Below are positions 46,703-55,147 of a DNA stretch of 64,000 bases, piece by piece (the first letter of the stretch is position 1; each line of letters starts with the position of its first letter). The notes beneath the pieces are model-generated. The model ran no database searches. It saw only the letters and a list, made by a program, of their open reading frames with translations, and was not told where the DNA came from. Origin of the DNA: Streptomyces sp. SCSIO 75703 (GTDB lineage: Bacteria > Actinomycetota > Actinomycetes > Streptomycetales > Streptomycetaceae). The stretch spans positions 2,728,001-2,792,000 of the forward strand of contig NZ_CP144555.1 of NCBI RefSeq assembly GCF_036607905.1. The letters are read 5' to 3'. The position numbers and the translations under genes are program-made.

Positions 46703-47890
46703 GTGAAAGACCCAGAAGCCCTCCACGCGCTCCTCACGCCCGAAGGCCGTGCGCTCCTCGACGAGGTCCGCGGCACCGATCCCGCCCGAGAACTCGCGGT
46801 CGCCACCCGCCTGCGCCGCACCCACCCGCCGGACCTGGTCTCGGCCGCGCTCGGCCAGGCCCGCCTGCGGCAGCGGGCGGTGGCCAAGTTCGGGACGGAG
46901 GACGCCGGGAGGATGTTCTTCACCCCCCACGGCGTCGAGCAGTCGACCCGCGCGAGCGTCGCCGCCCACCGCGCCGGACGGCTGGCCGCCCTCGGGGTGC
47001 GGTCGGTGGCCGACCTGTGCTGCGGGATCGGCGGCGACGCCATCGCGCTGGCCCGCGCGGGCATCCGGGTGCTGGCCGTGGACCGCGATCCGGTGACGGT
47101 GGCGGCGGCCCGCGCCAACGCCCGGGAACTGGGCCTCGACGCGCTGATCGAGGTGCGCGAGGCGGACGTCACCGACGTCGGCACGGGCGGCTGCGACGCG
47201 GTCTTCGTCGACCCGGCCCGGCGCGGCACACGGCCCGGCGGCGGCCGGATCTTCGACCCCGAGGCGTACTCGCCGCCGCTCTCCTGGGCCGTCGGCGCGG
47301 CCCGCACCGCACCGCGCGCCGCGGCGCTGAAGCTCGCCCCCGGCATCCCGCACGAGGTGGTGCCCGAGGGCGCCGAGGCCGAGTGGATCTCCGACGGCGG
47401 CGAGGTCAAGGAAGCCGTGCTGTGGTTCGGCACCGAGCCCGGCACCGTACGGGCCACGCTGCTGCCGGGGCCGCGCACGCTGCTCTCCCGGCGCCTGCCG
47501 GACCCGCCGGTGCGCCCGCCCGGCCGCTACCTCTACGAGCCGGACGGCGCCGTCGTCCGCGCCCACCTCGTCGCCGAGGCCGCCGAACAGGTCGGCGGCG
47601 GGCTGCTCGACCCGACCATCGCCTACGTGACCTCCGACACCCTGGTGGCGACGCCGTACGCGACGGCGTACGAGATCACCGACCGGATGCCGTTCAACGT
47701 CAAGAAGCTCAAGGCGCTGCTGCGGGAGCGCGGCATCGGCACGCTGACCGTGAAGAAGCGCGGCTCGGCGGTCGAACCGGAGGAACTGCGCCGCAAGGTC
47801 CGCCCCCAGGGCCCGCACGCGGCCACGGTCTTCCTGACCCGGGTCGCGGGCGCCCCCACGGTCCTCCTGGGCCACCCGGCGGGCGCCTGA
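46703..47890 (+). CDS. Class I SAM-dependent methyltransferase with THUMP-like domain
   Basis: 395 residues. SAM-binding motif VADLCCGIGGDAIALA at about 105-120, acidic AVDRDP, and VFVDPARRG in the motif IV position; the C-terminal part from about residue 300 (MPFNVKKLKALLRERGIGTLTVKKRG) resembles the THUMP-like domain of this family. Likely an RNA methyltransferase, substrate unknown. GTG 46703 is 6 bases after CACAAT, so likely leaderless. Divergent from the deacetylase pair. Confidence 0.83.
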   Translation: MKDPEALHALLTPEGRALLDEVRGTDPARELAVATRLRRTHPPDLVSAALGQARLRQRAVAKFGTEDAGRMFFTPHGVEQSTRASVAAHRAGRLAALGVRSVADLCCGIGGDAIALARAGIRVLAVDRDPVTVAAARANARELGLDALIEVREADVTDVGTGGCDAVFVDPARRGTRPGGGRIFDPEAYSPPLSWAVGAARTAPRAAALKLAPGIPHEVVPEGAEAEWISDGGEVKEAVLWFGTEPGTVRATLLPGPRTLLSRRLPDPPVRPPGRYLYEPDGAVVRAHLVAEAAEQVGGGLLDPTIAYVTSDTLVATPYATAYEITDRMPFNVKKLKALLRERGIGTLTVKKRGSAVEPEELRRKVRPQGPHAATVFLTRVAGAPTVLLGHPAGA

Positions 47891-47968
47891 CGGAGCCCGC
47901 CCGCCCCGGCGGACGGCGGCACCGCACCGGACCGCCGAAAGTTTCGACCGGCAGGCCGACCGGCTTCG

Positions 47969-49021
47969 TCAGTCCGCCGGAGGCGGAGCCGTACTGCTGC
48001 GGACCTCCAGGCTGGTGGCCAGTTCCACCCGGGTGGCCGCCGGCGGGCCGTCGTCGCGGCCCAGGTCGAGGACGAGCCGGGCGGCGGCCTCCGCCATCTC
48101 CGTGAGCGGCTGCCGCACGGTCGTCAGCGGCGGCCCCACCCAGCGGGCCACCGGCAGGTCGTCGAAGCCGACCACGCTCAGGTCCCGCGGGATGCGCAGC
48201 CCCAGTTCGCGCGCGGCCTCGTAGAGCCCGAGCGCCTGGAGGTCGTTGCCGGCGAAGACCGCGGTCGGCCGGTCGGGGCGGCGCAGCAGTTCCAGGCCCT
48301 GCCGGTAGCCGGCCTCGTGGTGGAAGTCGCCGGTGGCGATCAGCGCGGGGTCCACCGGCAGCCCGGCCGTCTCCAGCGCCGCCCGGTAGCCGTCCACGCG
48401 GGCGCGGCTGCACATCATGCGGGTCGGCCCGCTGATCGCGCCGATCCGGGTGTGCCCCAGGTCGATCAGGTGCCGGGTGGCGGCGAGGCCGCCCTGCCAG
48501 TTGGTGGCGCCGATGGACGGCACGTCGGCGCCCGGGTCGCCGGCCGGGTCCATCACCACGAACGGGATGGAGCGGCTGGTCAGCAGCGCCCGCTGCGACT
48601 CGTCCAGCCCGGACAGGACGAGGATCACCCCGTGCGGGCGGCGGGCGGCGACCTGGTCGGCCCAGGTGCGCCCGGGGGTCAGGCGCCCCGCGCTCTCGGA
48701 GAGGACGACGCTGAGCCCCGCGTCCCGCGCCGCGTTCTCCACACCCCGGATCACCTCCATCGCCCAGGCGCTCTCCAGCTCGTGGAAGACCAGGTCGATG
48801 AGCGGGGAGCGGGTCGCCTCGGCCCGCCGGCGCCGGTAGCCGTGCGCGCGCAGCAGGCCCTCCACGCGGGCGCGGGTGCTGGGGGCCACGTCCGCACGGC
48901 CGTTGAGGACCTTCGAAACAGTCGGTGCCGACACGCCGGCCTCGCGGGCGATCTCGGCGAGCGTCGCGGTCTGGGCGGACCGCCTTTGCGTCCGGGTTTC
49001 AGCGGGCTGCGGGGATGTCAT
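47969..49021 (-). CDS. LacI-family transcriptional repressor
   Basis: 350 residues. LacI helix-turn-helix at about 20-45 (TLAEIAREAGVSAPTVSKVLNGRADVAPSTRARV) and a periplasmic-binding-like sugar domain. Expected to repress the divergent GH3 glycosidase until a xylo- or gluco-oligosaccharide binds. ATG 49021 lies 7 bases after TACGAT on this strand, so leaderless. An 18-bp palindrome at 49088-49105 in the shared intergenic region is the likely operator. Confidence 0.93.
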   Translation of the reverse strand: MTSPQPAETRTQRRSAQTATLAEIAREAGVSAPTVSKVLNGRADVAPSTRARVEGLLRAHGYRRRRAEATRSPLIDLVFHELESAWAMEVIRGVENAARDAGLSVVLSESAGRLTPGRTWADQVAARRPHGVILVLSGLDESQRALLTSRSIPFVVMDPAGDPGADVPSIGATNWQGGLAATRHLIDLGHTRIGAISGPTRMMCSRARVDGYRAALETAGLPVDPALIATGDFHHEAGYRQGLELLRRPDRPTAVFAGNDLQALGLYEAARELGLRIPRDLSVVGFDDLPVARWVGPPLTTVRQPLTEMAEAAARLVLDLGRDDGPPAATRVELATSLEVRSSTAPPPAD

Positions 49022-49049
49022 GGCGGCGATCGTATCCCTGACGGCCCCC

Positions 49050-49078
49050 TTGACGAAGACTCCCGTGCGCCATAGGTT
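49050..49078 (+). promoter_or_regulatory. Promoter of the GH3 glycosidase gene
   Basis: TTGACG (49050-49055), 17 bases, TAGGTT (49073-49078): a near-consensus housekeeping promoter, with the LacI palindrome beginning 10 bases after the -10 box. Confidence 0.7.
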
Positions 49079-49087
49079 TCCGGAACA

Positions 49088-49105
49088 TTCGATTGATACA
49101 TCGAA
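49088..49105. promoter_or_regulatory. Probable LacI-family operator
   Basis: TTCGAT-TGATAC-ATCGAA, a perfect 6+6 inverted repeat at the predicted transcription start of the GH3 gene; AACATTCG also occurs twice around it (49084-49091 and 49105-49112). Confidence 0.7.
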
Positions 49106-49159
49106 ACATTCGTGACCCCGTTCGCGAGAGGGCCGTCCGTCCACCCCGACAGGAGTTCC

Positions 49160-51502
49160 ATGACCACCGCGCCCTGGCGTGACCCCGCCCTGACCGCCGC
49201 CGCCCGCGTCGACGACCTCCTGTCCCGGATGACCCTGGAGGAGAAGACCGCCCAGTTGTACGGCGTGTGGGTGGGCGCCGCCACGGACGGCGACGGCGTC
49301 GCCCCGCTCCAGAACCAGATGTCCGCCGACCACGACTGGGACGAGCTGATCACCCACGGCCTCGGCCAGCTCACCCGCCCCTTCGGCACCGCCCCCGTCG
49401 AACCGGCCCTCGGCGCCCGCGCCCTCGCCCGCGCCCAGCGGCGCATCACCGAGGCCGGCCGCTTCGGCATCCCCGCCCTCGCCCACGAGGAGTGCCTGGC
49501 CGGCTTCACCGCCTGGCGGGCCACCGCGTACCCGGTGCCGCTTGCCTGGGGCGCCGCCTTCGACCCCGAGCTGGTCGAGGAGATGGCCCGGCGGATCGGC
49601 CACGACCTGCGCGCGGTCGGCGTCCACCAGGGCCTCGCCCCCGTCCTGGACGTCGTCCGCGACGCCCGCTGGGGCCGGGTGGAGGAGACGATCGGCGAGG
49701 ACCCGTACCTGGTCGGCACCATCGGCAGCGCCTACGTGCGCGGGCTGGAGTCGGCCGGGGTCGTCGCCACCCTCAAGCACTTCGCCGGGTACGCCTCCTC
49801 GGCCGGCGCCCGGAACCTGGCCCCGGTGCGGGCGGGCGCGCGGGAGTTCGCGGACGTCACGCTGATGCCGTTCGAGATGGCGCTGCGCGAGGGCGGCGCC
49901 CGGTCGGTGATGGCCGCGTACACGGAGACGGACGGCGTCCCCGCCTCCGCCGACCCGGAGCTGCTGACCGGCCTGCTCCGCGAGGAGTGGGGCTTCACCG
50001 GCACGGTGGTCGCCGACTACTTCGGCGTCGGCTTCCTGGAGTCCCTGCACCGCGTCGCCGGCACCCCCGCCGAGGCCGCGCACCTGGCCCTCGACGCCGG
50101 CGTCGACGTCGAACTGCCGACCCTGAAGTGCTACGGCACCCCGCTGCTGGAGGCGGTCCGGGCGGGCACGGTCCCCGCGGAACTGGTCGAACGGGCGGCC
50201 CGCCGGGTGCTGCTCCAGAAGTGCGCCCTGGGCCTGCTGGACCCGGACTGGGCGCCGGAGGCACCGCCGGCGGAGGGGCCCGACGGGCCGCGGGAGACCG
50301 CCGTCGACCTCGACTCCCCCGCCAACCGCGCGCTCGCCCGCCGCCTGGCCGAGGAGTCCGTGGTGCTACTGGACAACCCGGACGGCGTGCTGCCGCTCGC
50401 CCCCGGCGCCCGCGTCGCGGTGGTCGGCCCCCGGGCCGCCGACGCCCTGGCCATGCTGGGCTGCTACTCCTTCCCCTCCCATGTGCTGCCCCACCACCCC
50501 GGGGTGCCCACGGGCATCGACATCCCGACCGCGCTGGACGCCCTGCGCGCCGAACTGCCCGACGCCAAGGTGACGTTCGCGCAAGGCTGCGACACCTCCG
50601 GACCGGATGTCTCCGGTTTCGAGGAGGCGGTCGCGCGGGCCACCGAGGCCGATGTGTGCGTCGCGGTGCTGGGCGACCGGGCGGGCCTCTTCGGCCGGGG
50701 CACCTCGGGCGAGGGGTGCGACGCGAGCGACCTGCGGCTGCCCGGCGTGCAGGGCGCGCTGCTGGACGCGCTGGTGGCGACCGGCGTGCCGGTGGTGCTG
50801 GTGCTGCTCACCGGCCGCCCGTACGCGCTGGGCCGCTGGGCGGGCCGGCTCGGCGCCGTCGTCCAGGCGTTCTTCCCGGGCGAGGAGGGCGGACCGGCCC
50901 TCGCGGGCGTGCTGTCGGGCCGCGTCACCCCCTCGGGCCGGCTCCCGGTGAGCGTGCCGCGGCTGCCCGGCGGACAGCCGTGGACCTACCTCCAGCCCCC
51001 GCTGGGCCTGGCCGGCGAGGTCAGCAACCTCGACCCGACCCCGCTCTACCCCTTCGGGCACGGCCGCTCGTACACGACGTTCGCCTGGGAGGACTTCACC
51101 GGCGGCGCCGAGGCGGCCGCGCTCGGCACGGACGAGGCGTACGACCTCGCGCTGACCGTCCGCAACACCGGCGAGCGGCCCGGCGCCGAGGTGGTCCAGC
51201 TCTACCTGCACGATCCGGTGGCCTCGGTGACCCGGCCGGACGTCCGGCTGATCGGCTACCGGCGGGTGGAACTGGCGCCCGGCGAGGCCCGCCGGGTGAC
51301 GTTCCGCTTCCATCCGGACCTCGCGGCGTTCACCGGCCGCGCGGGCCGCCGCGTGGTGGAGCCGGGCGCCCTGGAGCTACGGCTCGCCGCCTCCAGCGCC
51401 GAGGTGCGGCACACGGCCCGGCTGACGCTGACCGGACCGGCCCGCGACCCGGGTCCCGGCCGGCGGCTGCGCTGCCCGGTGCGGGTGGCCCCGGTGCCGT
51501 AG
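49160..51502 (+). CDS. Glycoside hydrolase family 3 beta-glucosidase/beta-xylosidase
   Basis: 780-residue intracellular-type GH3 enzyme (no signal peptide). First barrel domain with KHFAGYASSAGARN and the nucleophile Asp in GTVVADYFGV; second alpha/beta domain with EESVVLLDNPDGVLPL and the RGTSGEGCD region; C-terminal fibronectin-III-like domain (VVQLYLHDPVASVTRP). Hydrolyses non-reducing-end glucose or xylose; which one cannot be told. ATG 49160 with AGGAG 4 bases upstream. Under LacI-type control. Confidence 0.92.
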   Translation: MTTAPWRDPALTAAARVDDLLSRMTLEEKTAQLYGVWVGAATDGDGVAPLQNQMSADHDWDELITHGLGQLTRPFGTAPVEPALGARALARAQRRITEAGRFGIPALAHEECLAGFTAWRATAYPVPLAWGAAFDPELVEEMARRIGHDLRAVGVHQGLAPVLDVVRDARWGRVEETIGEDPYLVGTIGSAYVRGLESAGVVATLKHFAGYASSAGARNLAPVRAGAREFADVTLMPFEMALREGGARSVMAAYTETDGVPASADPELLTGLLREEWGFTGTVVADYFGVGFLESLHRVAGTPAEAAHLALDAGVDVELPTLKCYGTPLLEAVRAGTVPAELVERAARRVLLQKCALGLLDPDWAPEAPPAEGPDGPRETAVDLDSPANRALARRLAEESVVLLDNPDGVLPLAPGARVAVVGPRAADALAMLGCYSFPSHVLPHHPGVPTGIDIPTALDALRAELPDAKVTFAQGCDTSGPDVSGFEEAVARATEADVCVAVLGDRAGLFGRGTSGEGCDASDLRLPGVQGALLDALVATGVPVVLVLLTGRPYALGRWAGRLGAVVQAFFPGEEGGPALAGVLSGRVTPSGRLPVSVPRLPGGQPWTYLQPPLGLAGEVSNLDPTPLYPFGHGRSYTTFAWEDFTGGAEAAALGTDEAYDLALTVRNTGERPGAEVVQLYLHDPVASVTRPDVRLIGYRRVELAPGEARRVTFRFHPDLAAFTGRAGRRVVEPGALELRLAASSAEVRHTARLTLTGPARDPGPGRRLRCPVRVAPVP

Positions 51503-51536
51503 CCCCCGCGCGCCCGGGGCCCGGCCGGGGCCCGCG

Positions 51537-51794
51537 TCAGCCGGCGGCGACCGACTCGAAGCGCCAGCGGTGGACCGGGCGGCCGACCAACGCCGGGTCG
51601 GGGTCCGGCAGTTCGGGCAACTCGGCGTCGTACGGGGCGTCCCACCAGGTGATGACGAGGACGCGGTCCTGCGGGGCGCGGAGGGTCTCCCGGCGCAGCG
51701 GCGCCGGGGACAGTTCCCGCTCCCGCGCCCAGGCCAGCAGTTCCCCGCCCCGGCCGGGCAGCGCCCGCGCCTCCCACATCAGCGCGACGGTCAC
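51537..51794 (-). CDS. Small hypothetical protein coupled to tsaD
   Basis: 85 residues with no recognised family. The pattern [21 protein letters not shown] ... RVLVITWWD ... [11 protein letters not shown] (two beta strands around a helix, Trp-rich) resembles a small dimeric alpha-beta barrel such as antibiotic-biosynthesis-monooxygenase-like proteins, but this is only a guess. GTG 51794 overlaps the tsaD stop as GTGA, so it is translated with tsaD and may be co-regulated. Confidence 0.65.
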   Translation of the reverse strand: MTVALMWEARALPGRGGELLAWARERELSPAPLRRETLRAPQDRVLVITWWDAPYDAELPELPDPDPALVGRPVHRWRFESVAAG

Positions 51795-52891
51795 GGGTAC
51801 AGGTTCCCCTCGCCGGTGTGGTGGGCGTGGTCGTGCGCCTCGCCCGGGACGTGCGGTTCGGTGACCGGCAGCGAGGAGTCGGCCGCCAGGTCCCAGTCGG
51901 AGGCGGCCCGGTTCCGGGCGACCATCTCGGCGCCGAGCGCGGCCACCATGGCGCCGTTGTCCGTGCACAGCTTGGGCCGGGGCACGCGCAGCCGGATGCC
52001 GGCCGCCTCGCAGCGGTCCCGGGCCAGCGCCCGCAGCCGCGAGTTGGCGGCCACCCCGCCGCCGATCATCAGGTGGTCGACGCCCTCGTCCTTGCAGGCC
52101 CGGACGGCCTTGCGGGTGAGCACGTCGACGACCGCCTCCTGGAAGGAGGCCGCCACGTCGCGCACCGGCACCTCCTCCCCCGCCGCCCGCTTCGCCTCGA
52201 TCCAGCGGGCCACGGCGGTCTTGAGGCCGGAGAAGGAGAAGTCGTAGGCGGGATCGCGCGGGCCGGTCAGCCCGCGCGGGAACGCGATGGCGGTGGGGTC
52301 GCCCTCGCGTGCGTACCGGTCGATGACCGGGCCGCCGGGGAAGCCCAGGTTCAGCACGCGGGCGATCTTGTCGAACGCCTCGCCGGCCGCGTCGTCGATG
52401 GTCGCGCCCAGCGGGCGGACGTCGGAGGTGATGTCGGCCGACAGCAGCAGCGAGGAGTGCCCGCCGGAGACCAGCAGCGCCATCGTCGGCTCCGGCAGCG
52501 GCCCGTGCTCCAACTGGTCCACGCAGATGTGCGAGGCGAGGTGGTTGACGCCGTACAGCGGCTTGCCGAGCGCGTACGCGTACGCCTTCGCCGCGGAGAC
52601 GCCGACCAGCAGCGCGCCGGCGAGTCCGGGGCCGGCGGTGACGGCGATGCCGTCGAGGTCGCGCGCGCTCACCCCGGCCTCCTTCAGCGCCCGGTCGATG
52701 GTGGGGACCATCGCCTCCAAGTGGGCGCGGCTCGCCACCTCCGGCACGACCCCGCCGAAACGGGCGTGCTCGTCGACGCTGGAGGCGACGGCGTCGGCCA
52801 GCAGGGTGGTGCCGCGGACGACGCCGACACCGGTCTCGTCGCAGGAGGTCTCGATCCCCAGTACGAGAGGCTCGTCGCGGGAGTCAGCCAT
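51791..52891 (-). CDS. tsaD: tRNA threonylcarbamoyladenosine transferase TsaD
   Basis: Transfers threonylcarbamoyl to A37 of ANN-decoding tRNAs, with TsaB and TsaE. 366 residues. [14 protein letters not shown] start, metal site [16 protein letters not shown], and [11 protein letters not shown]. Its C-terminus is extended by an acidic/His-rich tail ([12 protein letters not shown]) not needed for catalysis. Overlaps rimI upstream by 8 bases and the small gene downstream by 4, so this is a tightly coupled operon (tsaB-rimI-tsaD-small ORF). Confidence 0.97.
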   Translation of the reverse strand: MADSRDEPLVLGIETSCDETGVGVVRGTTLLADAVASSVDEHARFGGVVPEVASRAHLEAMVPTIDRALKEAGVSARDLDGIAVTAGPGLAGALLVGVSAAKAYAYALGKPLYGVNHLASHICVDQLEHGPLPEPTMALLVSGGHSSLLLSADITSDVRPLGATIDDAAGEAFDKIARVLNLGFPGGPVIDRYAREGDPTAIAFPRGLTGPRDPAYDFSFSGLKTAVARWIEAKRAAGEEVPVRDVAASFQEAVVDVLTRKAVRACKDEGVDHLMIGGGVAANSRLRALARDRCEAAGIRLRVPRPKLCTDNGAMVAALGAEMVARNRAASDWDLAADSSLPVTEPHVPGEAHDHAHHTGEGNLYP

Positions 52892-53432
52892 GGTTGTCGG
52901 TTCCTTGTACGGGGTCGGCGCCCGCGGCGGGGCCGCCGCCGGGCGCGGTGGTCAGTCGCATCACCAGGGCGTCCACGTTGCCCGGCTGGTAGTAGCCGCG
53001 CCGGACGCCGATGGCCTCGAAGCCGAAGCGCTCGTACAGCTTCCGGGCGCGGGTGTTGTCCACCCGGCACTCCAGCAGCACCTCGGCGCAGTCGAAGGCG
53101 GTCGCCGCCCGCAGCAGCTCGGTCAGCAGCCGGGCGCCGAGACCGGTGCCCCAGTGCGCGCGGGCGACGGCGATGGTCTGCACGTCGGCCTGATCGCCGG
53201 AGGCGGTGAGCCCCGCGTAGCCGACGATCGCCTCGCCCTCGCCCTCGGCGGCGGGCGCCACGGCGACCACGTACCGCCGGGTCGCCCCGGGGCCGCGGGC
53301 GTGGGCCAGCTCGGACCAGAACATCCCCCGCGACCAGGCGTCCTCCGGGAACAGCTCGCGCTCCAGCCGGAGCACGGGGTCGATGTCCCACCAGCGCATC
53401 TCGCGCAGCTCGGCAGTCACGGGCCCGGTCAC
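52884..53432 (-). CDS. rimI: Ribosomal-protein-alanine N-acetyltransferase RimI
   Basis: 182-residue GNAT acetyltransferase expected to acetylate the N-terminus of ribosomal protein S18. [22 protein letters not shown] is typical of RimI; acetyl-CoA loop [18 protein letters not shown] (the usual R/Q-x-x-G-x-G/A region is slightly changed) and the C-terminal [19 protein letters not shown] 53432 overlaps the tsaB stop by four bases (GTGA). The 20-residue Gly/Pro tail overlaps the tsaD start. Confidence 0.93.
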   Translation of the reverse strand: MTGPVTAELREMRWWDIDPVLRLERELFPEDAWSRGMFWSELAHARGPGATRRYVVAVAPAAEGEGEAIVGYAGLTASGDQADVQTIAVARAHWGTGLGARLLTELLRAATAFDCAEVLLECRVDNTRARKLYERFGFEAIGVRRGYYQPGNVDALVMRLTTAPGGGPAAGADPVQGTDNHG

Positions 53433-54082
53433 CTCGGGGTGACCACCTTGTAGTTCCTGGGCACCTGCGCGTCCGGCCGGCGCAGGTACAGCGGCCGGGG
53501 CGCGGGCAGTTCCTCGCCGGCCGCGAGTCTCCGGACGGCGAGCCGGGCCAGCGCGGCGGCCGACACGTGCTCCGGCTCGTGCGCGCGGGGGAAGACGTCC
53601 GGGTAGAGCAGCGCGCCCGCGCCGACGGACGGCAGGCCCGCGACCTCGTCGGCGAGGGCGGCGGGGCGGTCGACGGCCGGGTCGGTCAGCCGGGTGCGGG
53701 AGTCGGCGTACCGCGCCCAGTAGACCTCCTTGCGGCGCGCGTCGGTCGCCACCACGAAGGGCTCCTCCAGGTCCGCGGCGTACGCCAGCGCGTCCAGCGT
53801 GCACACGCCGTGCACCGGGACGCCGAGCGCGAGTCCGAAGGTGTCCGCGGTCATCAGGCCGACGCGCAGGCCCGTGTACGGGCCGGGGCCGATCCCGACG
53901 GCGATGGCGGTGACGTCGGCGAGGCGCGGCCCGGCCTCGGAGAGCACCCGGTCGACGGCGGGCAGCAGCAGTTCCCCGTGCCGGCGCGCGTCCACCTGGC
54001 TCGACGAGGCGATGACGTCCGTCCCGTCGTGCAGCGCGACGGTGACGGCGGGTGTGGCGGTATCCAGAGCGAGCAAGAGCAC
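53429..54082 (-). CDS. tsaB: t6A synthesis scaffold protein TsaB
   Basis: 217-residue inactive paralogue of TsaD that forms the TsaB-TsaD-TsaE complex. LLLALDTATPAVTVALHDG opens the ASKHA fold; GIGPGPYTGLRVGLMTADTF is the TsaB signature. GTG 54082 is 6 bases after TAGGCT on this strand, so the operon mRNA is probably leaderless at its first gene. Divergent from the small membrane-anchored protein at 54248. Confidence 0.95.
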   Translation of the reverse strand: MLLLALDTATPAVTVALHDGTDVIASSSQVDARRHGELLLPAVDRVLSEAGPRLADVTAIAVGIGPGPYTGLRVGLMTADTFGLALGVPVHGVCTLDALAYAADLEEPFVVATDARRKEVYWARYADSRTRLTDPAVDRPAALADEVAGLPSVGAGALLYPDVFPRAHEPEHVSAAALARLAVRRLAAGEELPAPRPLYLRRPDAQVPRNYKVVTPR

Positions 54083-54247
54083 GCGAACAGCCTACGGCGA
54101 ACGACGGCTCGTGTCGGACGCCCCGGCGAGACCGCCCCCGGCTGCTACCGTCGCCGGAAGCACGACACATGACCGATACGCCCCTTATGACGCCCCTGAC
54201 GTACCCGCGTGGACGTCCGACGCGTACGACTGCCGAGGTGGTCCCCC

Positions 54248-54799
54248 GTGGCAAGCAGCAGCGCCGGCGTCGTGGCCGGACTCACCGCCGCGGCGCTCGC
54301 GGCGGTGGGCGCCCTCGCCTACCAGGCCGCGGCCCGCGTCCCCGAGGAGATGAGCCGCGCCCACGCGCACGCCGCCCCCAGCCCCGGCGCCTCCAAGGCG
54401 CCCCGGGACCGGAACCACCCGGAGGCGCTGCCCGCCGGGTCCGGCAAGGGCGAACGCGTCGTGTACTCCCTGGACGACGACCGGGTCTGGCTGGTCGAGG
54501 CGAACGGCAGGGTCAAGCGGACCTTCACCGTCGAGCCCGGCGGCGTCGACCCCGAGCCCGGCTCCTACGCGGTCACGTCCCGCTCGAACGCGATCACCGG
54601 GTCGGACGGCGTGCCGGTCGAGCACGTGGTGCGCTTCGCCAGCAACCGGGACGTGGTCATCGGGTTCAGCGCGGCCGTGGACGAGTCGGCCCGCTCCACC
54701 TCGTCCGCGGCGACCGGCGGGATCCGGGAGAAGCGCGCGGACGGCGACGCGATGTGGCAGTTCGCCACGATCGGCCAGCAGGTCGTCGTCGTCCCGTAG
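54248..54799 (+). CDS. Membrane-anchored hypothetical protein
   Basis: 183 residues. One N-terminal membrane helix (AGVVAGLTAAALAAVGALAYQAA), a Pro/His/Ala linker, then a soluble domain of about 110 residues rich in beta strand (VVYSLDDDRVWLVEANGRV, VVRFASNRDVVIGFS). No family recognised. GTG 54248 is chosen for GAGGTGG 7 bases upstream; an in-frame GTG at 54209 would add 13 basic residues. Likely faces outward. Confidence 0.72.
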   Translation: MASSSAGVVAGLTAAALAAVGALAYQAAARVPEEMSRAHAHAAPSPGASKAPRDRNHPEALPAGSGKGERVVYSLDDDRVWLVEANGRVKRTFTVEPGGVDPEPGSYAVTSRSNAITGSDGVPVEHVVRFASNRDVVIGFSAAVDESARSTSSAATGGIREKRADGDAMWQFATIGQQVVVVP

Positions 54800-54815
54800 C
54801 GTCCTCGTCGCGGGT

Positions 54816-54977
54816 TCAGGCGGCCTCGCGGTGCTCGGGGGCGGTGCGGCGGGAAGCCGGTTCGGGTGCGCGCGGCGGTGTCGACACGGCCAGGGCCGCG
54901 GCGCCCGCGGCGAGCAGATCCCGTACGGAGACCGAGGGGGCGGTGGGCGGCCTCGACTGGTTCGCGGACTCGGGCAT
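54816..54977 (-). CDS. 53-residue hypothetical protein under an iron box
   Basis: A small ORF (begins MPESANQSRPPTAPSVSV, then a short Ala/Leu-rich helix DLLAAGAAALAVS and a basic Pro/Arg tail). Start supported by GGAGG 5 bases before the ATG at 54977, by high GC at third positions and by a promoter overlapped by an iron-box palindrome directly upstream. No family recognised, no lipobox or clear membrane span. The expected behaviour is induction in iron shortage; function unknown. Confidence 0.65.
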   Translation of the reverse strand: MPESANQSRPPTAPSVSVRDLLAAGAAALAVSTPPRAPEPASRRTAPEHREAA

Positions 54978-55004
54978 GGACGCCTCCTGACGGGCGGGGG
55001 CGGA

Positions 55005-55028
55005 CGTGGTTAGGCATGCCTAACCACG
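55005..55028. promoter_or_regulatory. Iron box (DmdR1/IdeR-type operator)
   Basis: A perfect 24-bp palindrome, CGTGGTTAGGCA followed by its complement. It contains TTAGG-N4-CCTAA and GGTTAGGC, matching about 14 of 19 positions of the Streptomyces iron box TTAGGTTAGGCTCACCTAA. It covers the -10 of the promoter for the small ORF. Confidence 0.75.
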
Positions 55029-55046
55029 CACTGGATACCATGTCAT
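55017..55046 (-). promoter_or_regulatory. Promoter of the iron-box small ORF
   Basis: On the minus strand ATGACA (55041-55046), 18 bases, TAGGCA (55017-55022). The -10 lies within the palindrome, so a bound iron regulator would exclude polymerase. Confidence 0.55.
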
Positions 55047-55147
55047 CACGGCCCGGGTCCGAAACGCAACATCTTGCCGACAACGTGTCGGAACACCCCG
55101 AGTGGCCCGCCGCCCCGCGTCCCCACCGGAATCCGGGGTGACGGGGC

